Notes: generated by a model not told the origin, from the sequence alone. A stretch of 64,000 bases of DNA from Pseudochrobactrum sp. sp1633 (GCF_030376605.1 NZ_JARRAE010000002.1:248001-312000), one strand, 5' to 3'. Shown: positions 18,402 to 27,649, numbered from the stretch's first letter. Numbers and translations are program-made.

Positions 18402-18959
18402 TTATTCGCGCTCCCGCATCCGCTTGGTGCAATGCACTGTTGCGGCAGCAAGATGTTTCTCAACGGCGCTTTTGGTAATATTCATGCGGGCAGCAATCTC
18501 TGCATGAGAAAGATTTTCAAAACGCCGCAAAATGAAGCATTCACGGCAGCGCGACGGCAATTCGTCAATGGCATCCTGCAATATTTGCAGGCGTTGTCTG
18601 GCAATCAGCTGTTCTTCTGCGCCGTGATAATCAGCGGCAATATCCGGCGCTTCGTGTTCGCTGAAGCGTTCCCGTGTGCGACGCAGCCTGCGAAAATGAT
18701 CAGTTACCAGATTGTTGAGTATGTGAAACAAAAAGGCGCGCATATTCCGCAATTCACCAGTGCTGCCGTTGACGGCGCGCAGATATGTTTCCTGCACCAG
18801 ATCTTCAGCAAGAATAGTATCGCCGGTTTTTGCACGGGCAAAATTATGCAACTCACGATAATGACCGGCGGCTGTTTGTGCCGGTTCACTGTGACCTGAA
18901 TGATTGTCTGTGCCGTTGCCATGCGGCGCATCGGGATCTGAAAAGTCCATGCCGCCCAT
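18402..18959 (-). CDS. FecI-type ECF sigma factor
   Basis: ECF sigma factor of 185 residues. Region 2 (about 30-100) includes LAEDLVQETYLRAV and the adjoining MRAFLFHILNNLVTDHFRR. Region 4 (about 125-180) includes LPSRCRECFILRRFENLSHAEIAARMNITKSAVEKHL, the FecI-type recognition helix. With FecR and the STN receptor downstream it forms a complete cell-surface signalling system in which ligand binding frees the sigma factor to transcribe the receptor gene. A RirA-like iron box overlaps its promoter (18987-19015), giving iron control on top. Confidence 0.9.
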   Translation of the reverse strand: MGGMDFSDPDAPHGNGTDNHSGHSEPAQTAAGHYRELHNFARAKTGDTILAEDLVQETYLRAVNGSTGELRNMRAFLFHILNNLVTDHFRRLRRTRERFSEHEAPDIAADYHGAEEQLIARQRLQILQDAIDELPSRCRECFILRRFENLSHAEIAARMNITKSAVEKHLAAATVHCTKRMRERE

Positions 18960-18986
18960 AAATACCGGAATGCCTGATGAATACCG

Positions 18987-19015
18987 CTTATATAAAACAT
19001 GATTTTTATAATCAA
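18987..19015 (-). promoter_or_regulatory. Promoter of the ECF sigma gene with an embedded iron-responsive operator (RirA type)
   Basis: On the minus strand a -35 TTGATT (19010-19015) and -10 TATAAG (18987-18992) are 17 nt apart, placing the start of transcription shortly before the sigma gene. Within the -35/spacer lies TGATTTTTATAATCA (19000-19014), which fits the rhizobial iron-responsive operator TGA-N9-TCA bound by RirA in iron-replete cells. The short motif can occur by chance, but its position exactly over the -35 of an iron-uptake regulator makes it credible. Confidence 0.6.
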
Positions 19016-19202
19016 GTTAAATGCCATGTCATGATTCCATTCGGTGGCCTGCTTTATATGCGTTTTGCTGTGATAGTTTATGCTAATAAAAACAATGCAG
19101 TATTGCGTTTGCTAATCTGCACGGAAAATGAAATCAGATTTCAATAATTGCGGATCATGGAAAATTATCCCTCTTGGAGAAGCATAAAACCGCTCCTATG
19201 AT

Positions 19203-20348
19203 GTGGTTTTTAAACTGGTCAATGATCTCATGCTGCAAGTGCCCGCCTATATGCTCACAACCGGTCCGGTTCCTGCCTATCCGGAAGTTCTTCGGGCATT
19301 AGGGCACCCGGTTTTGTATGATTATACCGATGCGTTTCAGGCATTTTATCAAAGCGTGGTAGAGAAGCTGGCGCAGGTCATGCGTACAACCAATAAGCCG
19401 GTCATCATGCAGGGCGAGGCTATTCTCGGCATTGAGGCGGCAGCTGCGGGTCTGATTTCCCGACAGGATGTGGTGCTTAATCTTGTCTCCGGTGTTTATG
19501 GCAAAGGCTTTGGCCCTTGGGCAGCGCGCTATGGCCGCGAAGTCATTGAACTGGCTGTGGATTATGATGATGTGATTGATCCGCAGGCCATAGAGGCAGT
19601 GCTTAAACAACGCCCTGACATCAGCATTATTGCCGTTTGCCATCACGATACACCTTCGGGCACGCTCAACCCGCTGGCAGAAATCGGTGGCATTGCCGCG
19701 CGTCACGGCGCTTATCTGATTGTGGATGCGGTCTCATCTTTTGGTGGCATGGATGTGCATCCGGAAGCTGTGCATGCGGATATTTTCATTACCTCTCCGT
19801 CCAAATGTCTGGGCAGTACGCCGGGGCTGACGCTCGCAGCAGTGAGTGATCGTGCATGGCAAAAAATGGCAGAGAACCCTGATGCGCCACGGGCATCGTT
19901 CCTGAGCCTTTTGGACTGGAAAGGGGCATGGCGTGCAGGCAATGCTTTTCCGGTAACGCCGTCCGTTGCAGAAATTTATGCTCTTAACGCAGCACTTGAT
20001 CTTTATCTGGCGGAAGGCGCTGCAAATGTCTGGGCGCGTCATGCGCAAACGGCGCAAATTGCCCGTGAAGGTGTCAAAGCACTGGGGCTGGAATTATGGC
20101 CGCGTCAGGAAGCTACTGCGGCACCGACTGCGACAGTGTTCAAAGTGCCGGATGGCATCAGCGATGTGGCTTTGCGCGATCTGATGCTGCGTGATTATGA
20201 TGTGCTGGTGTCGCTGGGTCGCAAGGATACGGCGGGTAAGGTTTTGCGTATCGGTCATATGGGGGCATCAGCGCAATCGGAATTCGCGGCAAAAGCTGTT
20301 GAAGCTTTGGCCGGTGCATTGAAGAAGCTTGGGGTTATTGCGGATTAA
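19203..20348 (+). CDS. Class V aminotransferase, pyridoxamine-pyruvate transaminase-like
   Basis: Fold-type I PLP enzyme of 381 residues. From memory it follows the Mesorhizobium loti pyridoxamine-pyruvate transaminase closely: LTTGPVPAYPEVLRALG, SGVYGKGFGPWA, VCHHDTPSGTLNPL, DAVSSFGGMDVHPE and RIGHMG. The cofactor/catalytic lysine is K201 in SPSKCLG, and two arginines expected to bind pyruvate are kept in the SLGRKDTAGKVLRIGHMG stretch. The start could be GTG 19203 or ATG 19230. It heads an apparent operon with a Dpp/Nik-type importer. PPAT belongs to vitamin B6 degradation, but no other genes of that pathway are in the window, so another amine or amino acid may be the substrate. Confidence 0.72.
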   Translation: MVFKLVNDLMLQVPAYMLTTGPVPAYPEVLRALGHPVLYDYTDAFQAFYQSVVEKLAQVMRTTNKPVIMQGEAILGIEAAAAGLISRQDVVLNLVSGVYGKGFGPWAARYGREVIELAVDYDDVIDPQAIEAVLKQRPDISIIAVCHHDTPSGTLNPLAEIGGIAARHGAYLIVDAVSSFGGMDVHPEAVHADIFITSPSKCLGSTPGLTLAAVSDRAWQKMAENPDAPRASFLSLLDWKGAWRAGNAFPVTPSVAEIYALNAALDLYLAEGAANVWARHAQTAQIAREGVKALGLELWPRQEATAAPTATVFKVPDGISDVALRDLMLRDYDVLVSLGRKDTAGKVLRIGHMGASAQSEFAAKAVEALAGALKKLGVIAD

Positions 20349-20372
20349 TCCGTGACAGAGGGACAGGGTATT

Positions 20373-22016
20373 ATGACAAGATTAACGCTTAATCGACGCG
20401 CTCTGCTGGCGGGAACTGCTGGTGCTGCGGCACTTTCTGTTTTGCCGCGTTTTGCCTTCGCACAGGCAGCTGAAAAGCAGGCCTCCGTTGAGCCTGTGCG
20501 CGGTGGGCGTCTGCTGGTCGCGGCAGATAGCGAACCGGCCAATCTCAATCCGGCAATTGTGGCCTCTAATGGTGTGTTTTTTGTTGCCAGCAAAGTTATC
20601 GAGACTTTGGCCGAGCAGGCCTATGTCGATGCTCAGCATCCGGACGGCTTGAAGCCGCTGCTGGCCACCAGTTGGGAAGGCGCGGCAGACGGGTTGTCGG
20701 CCACGTTCAAACTGCGCGAAGGTGTGACATGGCATGACGGCAAGCCGTTCACCTCTGCTGATGTGGCTTTTTCGGCGCTGGAAGTCTGGAAGAAACTGCA
20801 AAATCTCGGCCGCTCGGTTTTCAAAAATCTGGAAAGCGTTGAGACACCGGATGAGCATACAGCTGTCTTCCGCTTCTCAGAACCGACACCGTTTCAGCTG
20901 ATCCGTAATGCGCTGCCGGTGGTGACTTCAGTGCTGTCGAAACATCTTTATGAAGGCACAGAGATTGCGAAAAACCCTGCTAATGAGAAACTGGTGGGCA
21001 CGGGGCCGTTTGTCTATGGCGATCACAAACCGGGTGAATATTACCTGCTGAAGCGCAATGAAAATTATTGGGACAAACAAGCACCTGCATTGGATGAGAT
21101 TATCTATCAGGTGCTGCCGGATCGTGCTTCTGCGGGCAATGCGCTGGAAGCCGATCAGATTCAGCTGGCCGCTTTCTCTGCCGTGCCGCTGGCGGATCTG
21201 GAACGAATTTCCAAAGTGCCGGGGCTGAAAGTCTATGCCAATGGTTATGAGGCACTGACCTATCAGCTCAGCGTGGAACTTAATCATCGCCGCAAGGAAC
21301 TGGCTGACCTTAAAGTGCGCCAAGCTATTGCCCATGCGATTGACAAGGATTTTGTGGTTAAGACGATTTTCCTCGGCTATGCCAAACCGGCGACAGGGCC
21401 GGTGCCTGCCTTTGACAAGGTGTTTTATGCGCCGGATACGCAGCAATATGTTTTTGATATTGCCAAGGCTGAAAGCTTGTTGGATGAGGCCGGTTATAAG
21501 AAGGGCGCTGACGGTTTTCGCTTTAAGCTGAAGCTGCTGCCTGCACCATTCTTCAATGAGACCAAGCAATTCGGTGATTATCTGCGTCAGGCTCTGGTGA
21601 AAATCGGCATTGATGCGGTGATCGTTGCCAATGATTCACCGGCACATCTCAAAGCGGTCTACACCGATCATGATTTTGATATTGCCGTGGCCATGCCGGT
21701 TTACCGCTCTGATCCGGCGATCTCGACGACAGTGCTGTTTCAGAGTGGATTACCTGCCGGTGCGCCATTCACCAATCAATATGGCTATAAGAATGATGCG
21801 GTCGATGTACTGATCGCTAAAGGTGCGGTGACGCTTGATGATAAGGTGCGTGCAGGCATTTATCAGGATTTGCAGCGTCTGGTTGCGGAAGACCTGCCGC
21901 TGATTAATGTTGCGGATTTCTCGTTCATTACGGTTGCCAGTGAGCGCGTGCAGAATGTTTCGGATAATCCGCGCTGGGCGGTTTCCGGCTGGGCGAATAC
22001 CGGTTTGCAAGAGTAA
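20373..22016 (+). CDS. Dpp/Nik-type ABC transporter substrate-binding protein
   Basis: Periplasmic binding protein of family 5 (peptide/nickel class), 547 residues. The N terminus carries a twin-arginine-like signal (LNRRALLAGTAG). Family blocks are AADSEPANLNPAIV, KPLLATSWEGAADGLSATFKLREGVTWHDGKPFTSADVAFS and the GTGPFVYGDHKPGEYYLLKRNENYW region. I use ATG 20373 with GAGGGACAGGG upstream instead of GTG 20352. It lies 24 nt after the transaminase gene and is followed directly by two permease and two ATPase genes, a full importer. A Tat-type signal hints at folding or cofactor binding before export; the ligand is unknown. Confidence 0.88.
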   Translation: MTRLTLNRRALLAGTAGAAALSVLPRFAFAQAAEKQASVEPVRGGRLLVAADSEPANLNPAIVASNGVFFVASKVIETLAEQAYVDAQHPDGLKPLLATSWEGAADGLSATFKLREGVTWHDGKPFTSADVAFSALEVWKKLQNLGRSVFKNLESVETPDEHTAVFRFSEPTPFQLIRNALPVVTSVLSKHLYEGTEIAKNPANEKLVGTGPFVYGDHKPGEYYLLKRNENYWDKQAPALDEIIYQVLPDRASAGNALEADQIQLAAFSAVPLADLERISKVPGLKVYANGYEALTYQLSVELNHRRKELADLKVRQAIAHAIDKDFVVKTIFLGYAKPATGPVPAFDKVFYAPDTQQYVFDIAKAESLLDEAGYKKGADGFRFKLKLLPAPFFNETKQFGDYLRQALVKIGIDAVIVANDSPAHLKAVYTDHDFDIAVAMPVYRSDPAISTTVLFQSGLPAGAPFTNQYGYKNDAVDVLIAKGAVTLDDKVRAGIYQDLQRLVAEDLPLINVADFSFITVASERVQNVSDNPRWAVSGWANTGLQE

Positions 22017-22022
22017 GTATCA

Positions 22023-22994
22023 GTGCCGTTTCTCCTCCGCCGTCTTGCCAGTATCCTTCCGGTTCTGGGTATTGTTCTGGTGGGTAGCTTCCTTATTCTG
22101 GAAGCTACCCCCGGTGATGCTGTGGATGCTTATGTGGCGCAGATGGGCGGGGCGGATGCGCAGCAGCTTGAAGCTTTGCGCCAGTCATGGGGGCTGGATC
22201 AGGGGCCGTTGCAGCGGTTTTTTGCTTATGTCACGGCGCTGTTCTCCGGTGATTTCGGCTGGTCTTCGGCCTTTCAGCGTCCGGTGCTGGATGTCATTCT
22301 GGAGCGGCTTCCGGCAACATTATTGCTGATGGGGGTATCGACATTTCTGGCATTTTTTGCCGGTTCTCTGCTCGGTGTCGTGGCCGGGGCCAAACCGCAT
22401 TCCAAGCGTGACCGGTTCTTGTCGTTGACCTCACTGGCGCTTTATGCCGTGCCGGGTTTCTGGTTGGGCTTGGTGCTGATTGTGGTCTTTGGCGTGTCAT
22501 TGCGCTGGTTGCCAATCGGCGGGCTGGAAACCATTGCGTCCGGCAAAACAGGGTTGGCAAGAGCGGCGGATATCAGCCGACATCTGATCCTGCCGATTGC
22601 TGCTCTTTCCAGCGTCTATCTCACGCTCTATCTGCGGCTGATGCGGGATCGTATGGCCGATCTGCATCAGGAAATGTTTGTGCAGGCGCTTAAAGCACGG
22701 GGTATTTCTTCACGCCGGATCATCTGGCGGCACATTGCCCGCAATGCCGTGTTGCCTGTGCTGACAATGTTAGGCTTACAGGCTGGTGTGATGCTCGGCG
22801 GCAGTGTGGTGATTGAGAGTGTCTTTGCTATTCCAGGCTTTGGACGTCTCGCGGCAGAGGCCGTTGCCAAGCGCGATACGGCCTTGCTGCTTGGTGTTAT
22901 TCTGTTTGGTGCTGTTGCAGTGATTATCGCCAATCTGCTGGTTGATCTGGCCTATGCGAGGCTTGATCCGCGGGTGCGGAGCCAGCGCCAATGA
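22023..22994 (+). CDS. Dpp/Nik-type ABC transporter permease (DppB class)
   Basis: Inner-membrane permease of 323 residues with six predicted helices. It has the DppB-class N terminus (LLRRLASILPVLGIVLVGSFLILEATPGD) and an EAA-type coupling loop (ALKARGISSRRIIWRHIARNAVLPVL, about 220-245). The start is GTG 22023, six nt after the binding-protein gene. Its stop overlaps the next gene by four bases. It pairs with the DppC-class permease downstream to form the channel. Confidence 0.9.
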   Translation: MPFLLRRLASILPVLGIVLVGSFLILEATPGDAVDAYVAQMGGADAQQLEALRQSWGLDQGPLQRFFAYVTALFSGDFGWSSAFQRPVLDVILERLPATLLLMGVSTFLAFFAGSLLGVVAGAKPHSKRDRFLSLTSLALYAVPGFWLGLVLIVVFGVSLRWLPIGGLETIASGKTGLARAADISRHLILPIAALSSVYLTLYLRLMRDRMADLHQEMFVQALKARGISSRRIIWRHIARNAVLPVLTMLGLQAGVMLGGSVVIESVFAIPGFGRLAAEAVAKRDTALLLGVILFGAVAVIIANLLVDLAYARLDPRVRSQRQ

Positions 22995-23821
22995 AGTTTT
23001 TCCAGACTTTAGACAGACAGGGCAAGGCCGGTATTGGCCTTCTTATACTTCTGGGTCTGATGGCGCTGTCTGCACCATTGCTGTTTGCCGGTGATCCGCT
23101 GGCGATCGCCGGAGAACCGCTCATCCGGCCATTCACAGATCATGCCCATTGGCTGGGCACAGACCGGCTGGGACGTGATGTGCTGGCGGGACTGTTTCAT
23201 GGCGCACGGACGACTTTGCTGGTGGCGCTGAGTTCAGCAGCCGCTGCATTGATTGCCGGTAGTCTGATTGGTACATTAGCGGGTTTTCTTGGCGGCTTTG
23301 CCGATAATGTTTTGATGCGGATCACTGAAGCGTTTCAAACTGTGCCGGGCTTTTTGCTGGCGCTGGCGATGATCAATGTTCTGGGGCCAAGCATTCCGAC
23401 ACTGATTATTGCAATCAGCATTGGCAGCTGGACACAGGCTGCGCGAGTGACGCGGGCGGAAGTGCTGTCCTTACGTGAGCGCGATTTCGTTGCCGCTGCC
23501 CGCACTTTGGGGCAGGGGCCGTTCTCCATTGCTTTTCGGGAAATCCTGCCCAATGCCTTCGGGCCAGCGGCTTCGCTGGCAGCCGTTTCGGTTGCAGCGG
23601 CTATTCTGATTGAAGCCTCACTGGCATTCCTGGGCTTTGGCGATCCGAACAGCGTGACATGGGGCACGATGATTGCCGAAGGACGCAGCGTATTGCGCTC
23701 AGCGCCTTATCTTTCAATCATTCCGGGGCTGGCATTGGTGGTGACTGTTCTTGCTGTGCATCTCACCGGACAGGCGCTGACGCGCCGCCCATCATCAGTG
23801 AGGGAGCGCAGCAATGTCTGA
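22991..23821 (+). CDS. Dpp/Nik-type ABC transporter permease (DppC class)
   Basis: Second channel subunit, 276 residues, with an N-terminal helix, the LGTDRLGRDVLAGLFHGARTTLLVAL block typical of DppC proteins, four to five further helices and an EAA loop (AAARTLGQGPFSIAFREILPNAFGP, near 160-185). The SLAFLGFGDPNSVTWGTMIAEGR block near the C terminus is also diagnostic. Four-base overlaps with both neighbours show tight coupling within the importer operon. Confidence 0.9.
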   Translation: MKFFQTLDRQGKAGIGLLILLGLMALSAPLLFAGDPLAIAGEPLIRPFTDHAHWLGTDRLGRDVLAGLFHGARTTLLVALSSAAAALIAGSLIGTLAGFLGGFADNVLMRITEAFQTVPGFLLALAMINVLGPSIPTLIIAISIGSWTQAARVTRAEVLSLRERDFVAAARTLGQGPFSIAFREILPNAFGPAASLAAVSVAAAILIEASLAFLGFGDPNSVTWGTMIAEGRSVLRSAPYLSIIPGLALVVTVLAVHLTGQALTRRPSSVRERSNV

Positions 23822-24608
23822 GGTCTTTCTTGTCGTACAGGATTTGACAGTTCGTTATGGTGTGCAGCAGGTGTTGTACCCTGTTAGTTTTGAACTAAGG
23901 CAAGGTGAAAGACTGGCACTGATCGGGGAGAGTGGTTCCGGTAAAACCACATTAGCCATGGCAATTGCAGGTCTCTTGCCTGCCAGTGCTAAGATTGCCG
24001 GTTCAATCCGCTTTCCGGCTTTAGCGCATGAGCCGCGTGCGGGGCGCGATATTGGTGTGGTGTTTCAGGATTCTGACGGCTCGCTTGATCCGATGATGCG
24101 GGTCGGCGACCAAATTGCGGAAGTGATTGTCACGCATCTCAAAACCTCTTGGGACAAGGCGCGTCAAAGAGCGGCGGAATTGATGCAACAGGTGCAGATA
24201 CCGGATAGTCAGCACCGATTACGTGAGTTTCCGCATGAGTTCTCCGGCGGGCAGAAACAGCGTATTGTCATTGCCGCAGCTTTGGCCGCACAGCCGCAAT
24301 TACTGATCGCAGACGAGCCGACCAGTGCGCTGGATACGGTGGTGCAAAATCATGTAGCGAAATTACTCGATGGTCTGGTGCGGGCACAAAGGCTGACAAT
24401 GTTGTTTGTGACCCATGATATCGCGCTGGCCTCACAACTGGCTGATAGGATTGCCGTGCTTTATCGCGGGCAGATAGTGGAAATCGGCACGGCTGAACAA
24501 GTGATAACCGCGCCGCAGCATGATTATACCAAAGCCTTGCTGGCAACCCATGTTGGGCTGGATTGGGTGAAACAACCGCGTCTACCTGAGATTGACGGTG
24601 TGTTATGA
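23814..24608 (+). CDS. Dpp/Nik-type ABC transporter ATPase (NikD-sized)
   Basis: ATP-binding subunit of 264 residues. Walker A GESGSGKTT, Q-loop VVFQDSDGSLDPM, signature FSGGQKQR, Walker [13 protein letters not shown] and switch His in FVTHDIALA are all intact. It is short and lacks the Cys-containing C-terminal oligopeptide-transport domain of typical DppD/OppD, a size seen in nickel/metallophore-type importers. It overlaps the preceding permease gene by eight bases and the next ATPase by four. Confidence 0.9.
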   Translation: MSEVFLVVQDLTVRYGVQQVLYPVSFELRQGERLALIGESGSGKTTLAMAIAGLLPASAKIAGSIRFPALAHEPRAGRDIGVVFQDSDGSLDPMMRVGDQIAEVIVTHLKTSWDKARQRAAELMQQVQIPDSQHRLREFPHEFSGGQKQRIVIAAALAAQPQLLIADEPTSALDTVVQNHVAKLLDGLVRAQRLTMLFVTHDIALASQLADRIAVLYRGQIVEIGTAEQVITAPQHDYTKALLATHVGLDWVKQPRLPEIDGVL

Positions 24609-25378
24609 AAGAGGTTTTGCAGATTGCCGGTCTCAACAAGGCCTTTGGCAAAGATCCGTCAAAAGGCTTGAAGAATATCAACTTGACGCTCCGTGCCGGT
24701 GAGACATTAGCGCTGGTCGGGCGTTCAGGCTCCGGCAAAAGCACTTTGGCGCGATTGATTATGCGGCTGAATGAGCCGGATAGCGGCAAGGTTATTCTCA
24801 ACGGTACTGATATTACAATTCTTCACGGCAGTGCGCTGCGGGAAAAACGGGCTGCGTTCCAGATGGTGTTTCAGGACCCTTTAGCGGCTTTCAATCCCCG
24901 CCATACGATCAGCCGGATTTTGCAGGTGCCGCTGACTTTGCATGGTAGTCAACAGAACATCAAGCAGCAAATTGCCGAGGTGCTGCAACGGGTTGGGTTA
25001 ACTGCGGAGATGGCTGATCGCTACCCGCGTGAACTCTCCGGTGGTCAGCGCCAGCGTGTGGCAATTGCCCGTGCGATTTTGTGCAAGCCTGATCTGATTG
25101 TGCTGGATGAGCCGGTCTCGGCGCTGGACGTATCCGTGCGTGCGAAAATCCTTAATCTCCTCGCCGATTTACAGCAGGAAAGCGGCATCGCCTATCTGTT
25201 TATCTCGCATGATCTGGCGCTGGTGCGGGCTTTTTGTAACCGCATGATCGTGCTGCATGAGGGCGAGATCGTCGAGCAGGGCGTGCCGGATGACGTGCTG
25301 CAAAACCCGCAGACAGAACCGACACGGCAACTGGTCGATGCCGTGCCGAAACTGGCGTTTGAGGCTTTACGGTTTTAA
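24605..25378 (+). CDS. Dpp/Nik-type ABC transporter ATPase (NikE-sized)
   Basis: Second ATP-binding subunit, 257 residues, with Walker A GRSGSGKST, Q-loop MVFQDPLAAFNPR, signature LSGGQRQR, Walker [13 protein letters not shown] and switch His in FISHDLALV. Like its partner it lacks the C-terminal oligopeptide domain, so the pair forms a compact NikDE-like heterodimer. It is the last gene of the operon; its 3' end overlaps that of the convergent xylulokinase gene by 12 bases. Confidence 0.9.
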   Translation: MKEVLQIAGLNKAFGKDPSKGLKNINLTLRAGETLALVGRSGSGKSTLARLIMRLNEPDSGKVILNGTDITILHGSALREKRAAFQMVFQDPLAAFNPRHTISRILQVPLTLHGSQQNIKQQIAEVLQRVGLTAEMADRYPRELSGGQRQRVAIARAILCKPDLIVLDEPVSALDVSVRAKILNLLADLQQESGIAYLFISHDLALVRAFCNRMIVLHEGEIVEQGVPDDVLQNPQTEPTRQLVDAVPKLAFEALRF

Positions 25379-26818
25379 TGCCTGATACAATGCCGTGTAG
25401 TGCTGATAGGCAGCCTCATAAGCCGCATGATGTTTCTTATCAGGCTCAATGGTTTTGATAATCTGCGGTGCGGTGCAAATAGCCAGCGCATCGGCCTTTT
25501 CAGCAGCAATTAATCCAAGACGCGCAGCTCCGAAAGCCGCGCCGAAATCACCGTCGGCAGGCAGGTGAACCGGCATATTCAGAGCGGTGGCCAGCGCTTT
25601 CAGCCAATAGGTCGAGCGCGAGCCGCCGCCGATAGCCATGACACTTTCAAGTTTCGTACCGGCTTTTGCCAGAGCTTCCAGATTGTCGCGGAAGGCAAAA
25701 GCCACGCCTTCAAGCACGGCTTGAGTGAGCGCCACACGATTGTCGCTATGGCTGAGCCCTGTGAAACTGCCGCGGATCAGGCTGTCATTATGCGGAGTAC
25801 GTTCGCCGGAAAGATAAGGTAGGAAGGTCACTCCTGAAGGCGCCTGCAGGTCATCGCCGAGTTCCTGCGTCAGCGCTGCAGCCTCATGACCGGTGATGGT
25901 GCTGTACCAGTTCAGGGCATCGGTTGCCGAGAGGATAACGCCCATCTGGTGCCATGTTTGCGGAAGAGCATGGCAGAACGCATGAACGGCACTGTCAGGA
26001 CGCGGCAGAAAACTGTCATTTGCGGCAAATAACACACCGGATGTGCCGAGCGAGGCAAAAGCCTGCCCGGCATTCACTGTGCCGATACCACAGGCGGAGG
26101 CCGCATTATCTCCGGCACCACCAGCAACTGCTACATTCGGTGCCATGCCCCATTGCCGGTACAGCTCTGCGCGCAATGTGCCGGAGACATCTGTGCCTTC
26201 GACAAGGCGCGGCATCCGGCTTTCATCAAGCCCTGTTGCGGCCAGCAGGCTTGGGGACCATTTGCGTTGTGCCACATCCAGCCATGATGTGCCGGAAGCG
26301 TCGGACATTTCGCTGACATGTTCGCCGGTCAGCCACAGACGCAGATAATCTTTCGGCAGCAGGATCTTTTTAATGCGGGCAAAAATCTCCGGTTCATTGT
26401 CCTTCACCCAGAGCAATTTCGGCGCGGTAAAACCCGGAAAGACAATATTGCCGGTCAGGGCGCGAAATAGCGGATCAGAATCCAGTCGTGCGGCTTGGGC
26501 GTGGCTGCGTGTATCATTCCAGAGAATGGCGGGGCGCAGCACTTGATCCTGCGCGTCCAGCAGAACTGCGCCATGCATCTGGCCGGAAAGCCCGATGCCA
26601 CGCACATTTTTGAATGCAGCTCCATGCTCTGTTTTTAATTGGGTAATGGCTGTTTCTGCAGCCTTTATCCAGTCTTGCGGTTGTTGCTCAGACCAGCTTT
26701 GATGCGGGCGCGAAACATGAATCTCTGTATGGGCAGAGGCGATAATCGTTTGGTTTTCATCAATCAGCAGTGCTTTAAGGCCGGACGTGCCGAGGTCGAG
26801 ACCGAGATAAAATGCCAT
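25367..26818 (-). CDS. xylB: Xylulokinase
   Basis: FGGY-family sugar kinase of 483 residues that phosphorylates D-xylulose for the pentose phosphate pathway. The N-terminal phosphate loop is LGLDLGTSGLKALLIDENQ; GIGLSGQMHGAVLLD (about 74-88) and the catalytic-base region AVAGGAGDNAASACG (near 232-246) are typical of XylB, as is GGGSRSTYWLKALA near 395. No xylose isomerase or sugar transporter is adjacent. It lies 72 nt downstream of phnF on the same strand, so readthrough from phnF is possible. Kinases of related pentuloses are an alternative. Confidence 0.88.
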   Translation of the reverse strand: MAFYLGLDLGTSGLKALLIDENQTIIASAHTEIHVSRPHQSWSEQQPQDWIKAAETAITQLKTEHGAAFKNVRGIGLSGQMHGAVLLDAQDQVLRPAILWNDTRSHAQAARLDSDPLFRALTGNIVFPGFTAPKLLWVKDNEPEIFARIKKILLPKDYLRLWLTGEHVSEMSDASGTSWLDVAQRKWSPSLLAATGLDESRMPRLVEGTDVSGTLRAELYRQWGMAPNVAVAGGAGDNAASACGIGTVNAGQAFASLGTSGVLFAANDSFLPRPDSAVHAFCHALPQTWHQMGVILSATDALNWYSTITGHEAAALTQELGDDLQAPSGVTFLPYLSGERTPHNDSLIRGSFTGLSHSDNRVALTQAVLEGVAFAFRDNLEALAKAGTKLESVMAIGGGSRSTYWLKALATALNMPVHLPADGDFGAAFGAARLGLIAAEKADALAICTAPQIIKTIEPDKKHHAAYEAAYQHYTALYQALKP

Positions 26819-26890
26819 GCTGTTGATCCTGTGAGTGGAATTATGAACAGGCCGCAGCTAACGACAGAAATTTATCGCAAGCAATAGTTT

Positions 26891-27649
26891 TTATTCTTCA
26901 GTGAGCGACATGCTTTCAATGGAGAATTCCATGCGATCTGCCGCAAAGCGTGTTGCTGAATATTCCACCGGCACGCCATTGGTATCGACATTGACCGACT
27001 GTGCCGTGAGTACAATTGCGCCCGGTGTGAGCTTCAGGTGTAACAGATCCTGTCCGTTGGCATGCTGAGCGGAAATCAGTGTGGATTTGCGGAAATAATC
27101 CTCAACGCCGGATTGTTTCAACGCCTGTGTAACCGAGCCGCTGGCTTTGTAAAATTCATCAAATTGCGGAAAGCGCTGTTGGTCAAACCAGCTGTCAGAC
27201 ATGGAAACCGGCTGGCCATCGGCAATAGACAGGGTTTCAAAATAATGCACTTGCGCATTCTCATCACTGAGTTGCAAAGCATGGGCGACCTCGGCTGAGG
27301 GTTTTTCAATCCTGTGTGAGAGGATGATCCGCTCCTGTTGTGTGATCTGCTCTGCCAGACTGGTGGACATGCGCGTGCGCTTGCTGATGGGATAGGTCAG
27401 GCGTTTGGCATTGGCGATAAAAGTTCCGCGCCCTTGCTCTGCCCGTAAAACGCCTTCCTGTGTCAGTGCCGCAATCGCACTGCGCACCGTATGGCGGTTG
27501 ACGCCAAAGCGGGCAGCCAGTGTCATTTCCGGCGGCAGCTTCTCGCCGCGCTTGAAATGCCCGTGTTTAATTTCCCCGCGAATTTCATCAGCGATCTGCC
27601 GCCACACAGCCACACCGCTGTTTCGGGCGATTTTTGTTGTCTCTGCCAT
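26891..27649 (-). CDS. phnF: PhnF-type GntR regulator of phosphonate use
   Basis: HutC/UTRA-type GntR regulator of 252 residues. The N-terminal winged helix (about 12-78) contains LPPEMTLAARFGVNRHTVRSAIAALTQEGVLRAEQGRGTFI, and the C-terminal UTRA ligand domain covers about 95-245. It is divergent from phnGHIJKL, with candidate operators between them (27703-27741). Assigned PhnF by this position and length. The effector is not identifiable; known PhnF proteins repress phn genes. Confidence 0.9.
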   Translation of the reverse strand: MAETTKIARNSGVAVWRQIADEIRGEIKHGHFKRGEKLPPEMTLAARFGVNRHTVRSAIAALTQEGVLRAEQGRGTFIANAKRLTYPISKRTRMSTSLAEQITQQERIILSHRIEKPSAEVAHALQLSDENAQVHYFETLSIADGQPVSMSDSWFDQQRFPQFDEFYKASGSVTQALKQSGVEDYFRKSTLISAQHANGQDLLHLKLTPGAIVLTAQSVNVDTNGVPVEYSATRFAADRMEFSIESMSLTEE

